Of a stretch of DNA of 64,000 nucleotides, positions 63,912 to 64,000 are shown one piece after another. The position numbers and the translations under genes are program-made. Origin of the DNA: Arthrobacter sp. ok362 (GTDB lineage: Bacteria > Actinomycetota > Actinomycetes > Actinomycetales > Micrococcaceae); assembly GCF_900102785.1 (NCBI RefSeq), contig NZ_FNGC01000006.1:62001-126000 (forward strand), in the 5' to 3' direction. Within the stretch, counting starts at the first letter, position 1. Every line of letters begins with the position of its first letter. The notes under the pieces were generated by a model. That model had not been told where the DNA came from. It saw only the letters and a list, made by a program, of their open reading frames with translations, and did no database searches.

Positions 63912-64000
63912 CCGGCCACGTCACTGCAGAACCGAGGATTCCGCCGAAATTCCCCACCTTTGGGACCCGCCGCCGGCGCGTCCCGCCAAACCGCCGGCGA

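Overview
The window is a 64 kb piece of a high-GC Gram-positive chromosome. Its core gene order (ftsY ... ffh ... rpsP-KH-rimM-trmD-rplS-lepB-rnhB-DUF2469-yraN-comM-dprA-xerC, then a PucR regulator-fabD-fabH-acpP-fabF block beside aceE, DUF3145 and DUF3052) is that of Actinobacteria. Protein details point to an Arthrobacter-like member of the Micrococcaceae. The genus is an inference from familiarity, not from a search. Nearly all of the window is ordinary chromosome. I see no prophage, insertion sequence, integrase other than XerC, or CRISPR array.

Layout. 1-12 kb: the two SRP GTPases ftsY (cut by the left edge) and ffh. Between them lie a membrane-anchored GH79-like glycosidase, an MFS exporter, the amt-glnB ammonium pair and zwf. 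thiC follows under a TPP riboswitch. 12-16 kb: small accessory enzymes (GNAT, amidohydrolase, two-domain VOC dioxygenase), then a 700-bp non-coding palindromic repeat array. 16-26.5 kb: the rpsP-to-xerC block for ribosome maturation, protein export and DNA uptake or recombination. 26.7-35.5 kb: DUF3145, the type II fatty-acid synthesis operon with its PucR-family regulator, and aceE, which supplies acetyl-CoA. 36-38.5 kb: DUF3052, peroxiredoxin, Sir2 deacetylase, tRNA-Val(TAC) and a small unknown gene.

38.7-48.8 kb is a sugar-acid or organic-acid catabolic region. It holds a fumarylacetoacetate-hydrolase-family enzyme, an IclR regulator, an MHS-type transporter, four dehydrogenases (two fit L-idonate to 5-ketogluconate to gluconate), a FadR-type GntR regulator and 6-phosphogluconate dehydrogenase. 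48.9-56.4 kb: SDR, cysE and cysK for cysteine synthesis, msrA, a Nif3-like protein, a coiled-coil protein of the zinc-ribbon family, yaaA, a Tat-lipoprotein esterase and a slipin. 56.5-64 kb: RNase P RNA, a GMC oxidoreductase, a long-form GAPDH, a small helical protein, a membrane-anchored HNH nuclease, PPK2 and two small genes.

The best candidate for something undescribed is the array at about 14.80-15.50 kb. It has 22 GGACAT/ATGTCC hexamers (one degenerate) in alternating orientation, with fixed spacings and a 165-167 bp period, making nested perfect inverted repeats. Other leads are a motif shared by the fabD and PucR-regulator promoters, a motif shared by three intergenic regions around the IclR gene, and palindromes before DUF3145 and the fumarylacetoacetate-hydrolase-family gene. 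All regulatory assignments come from reading the sequence only.
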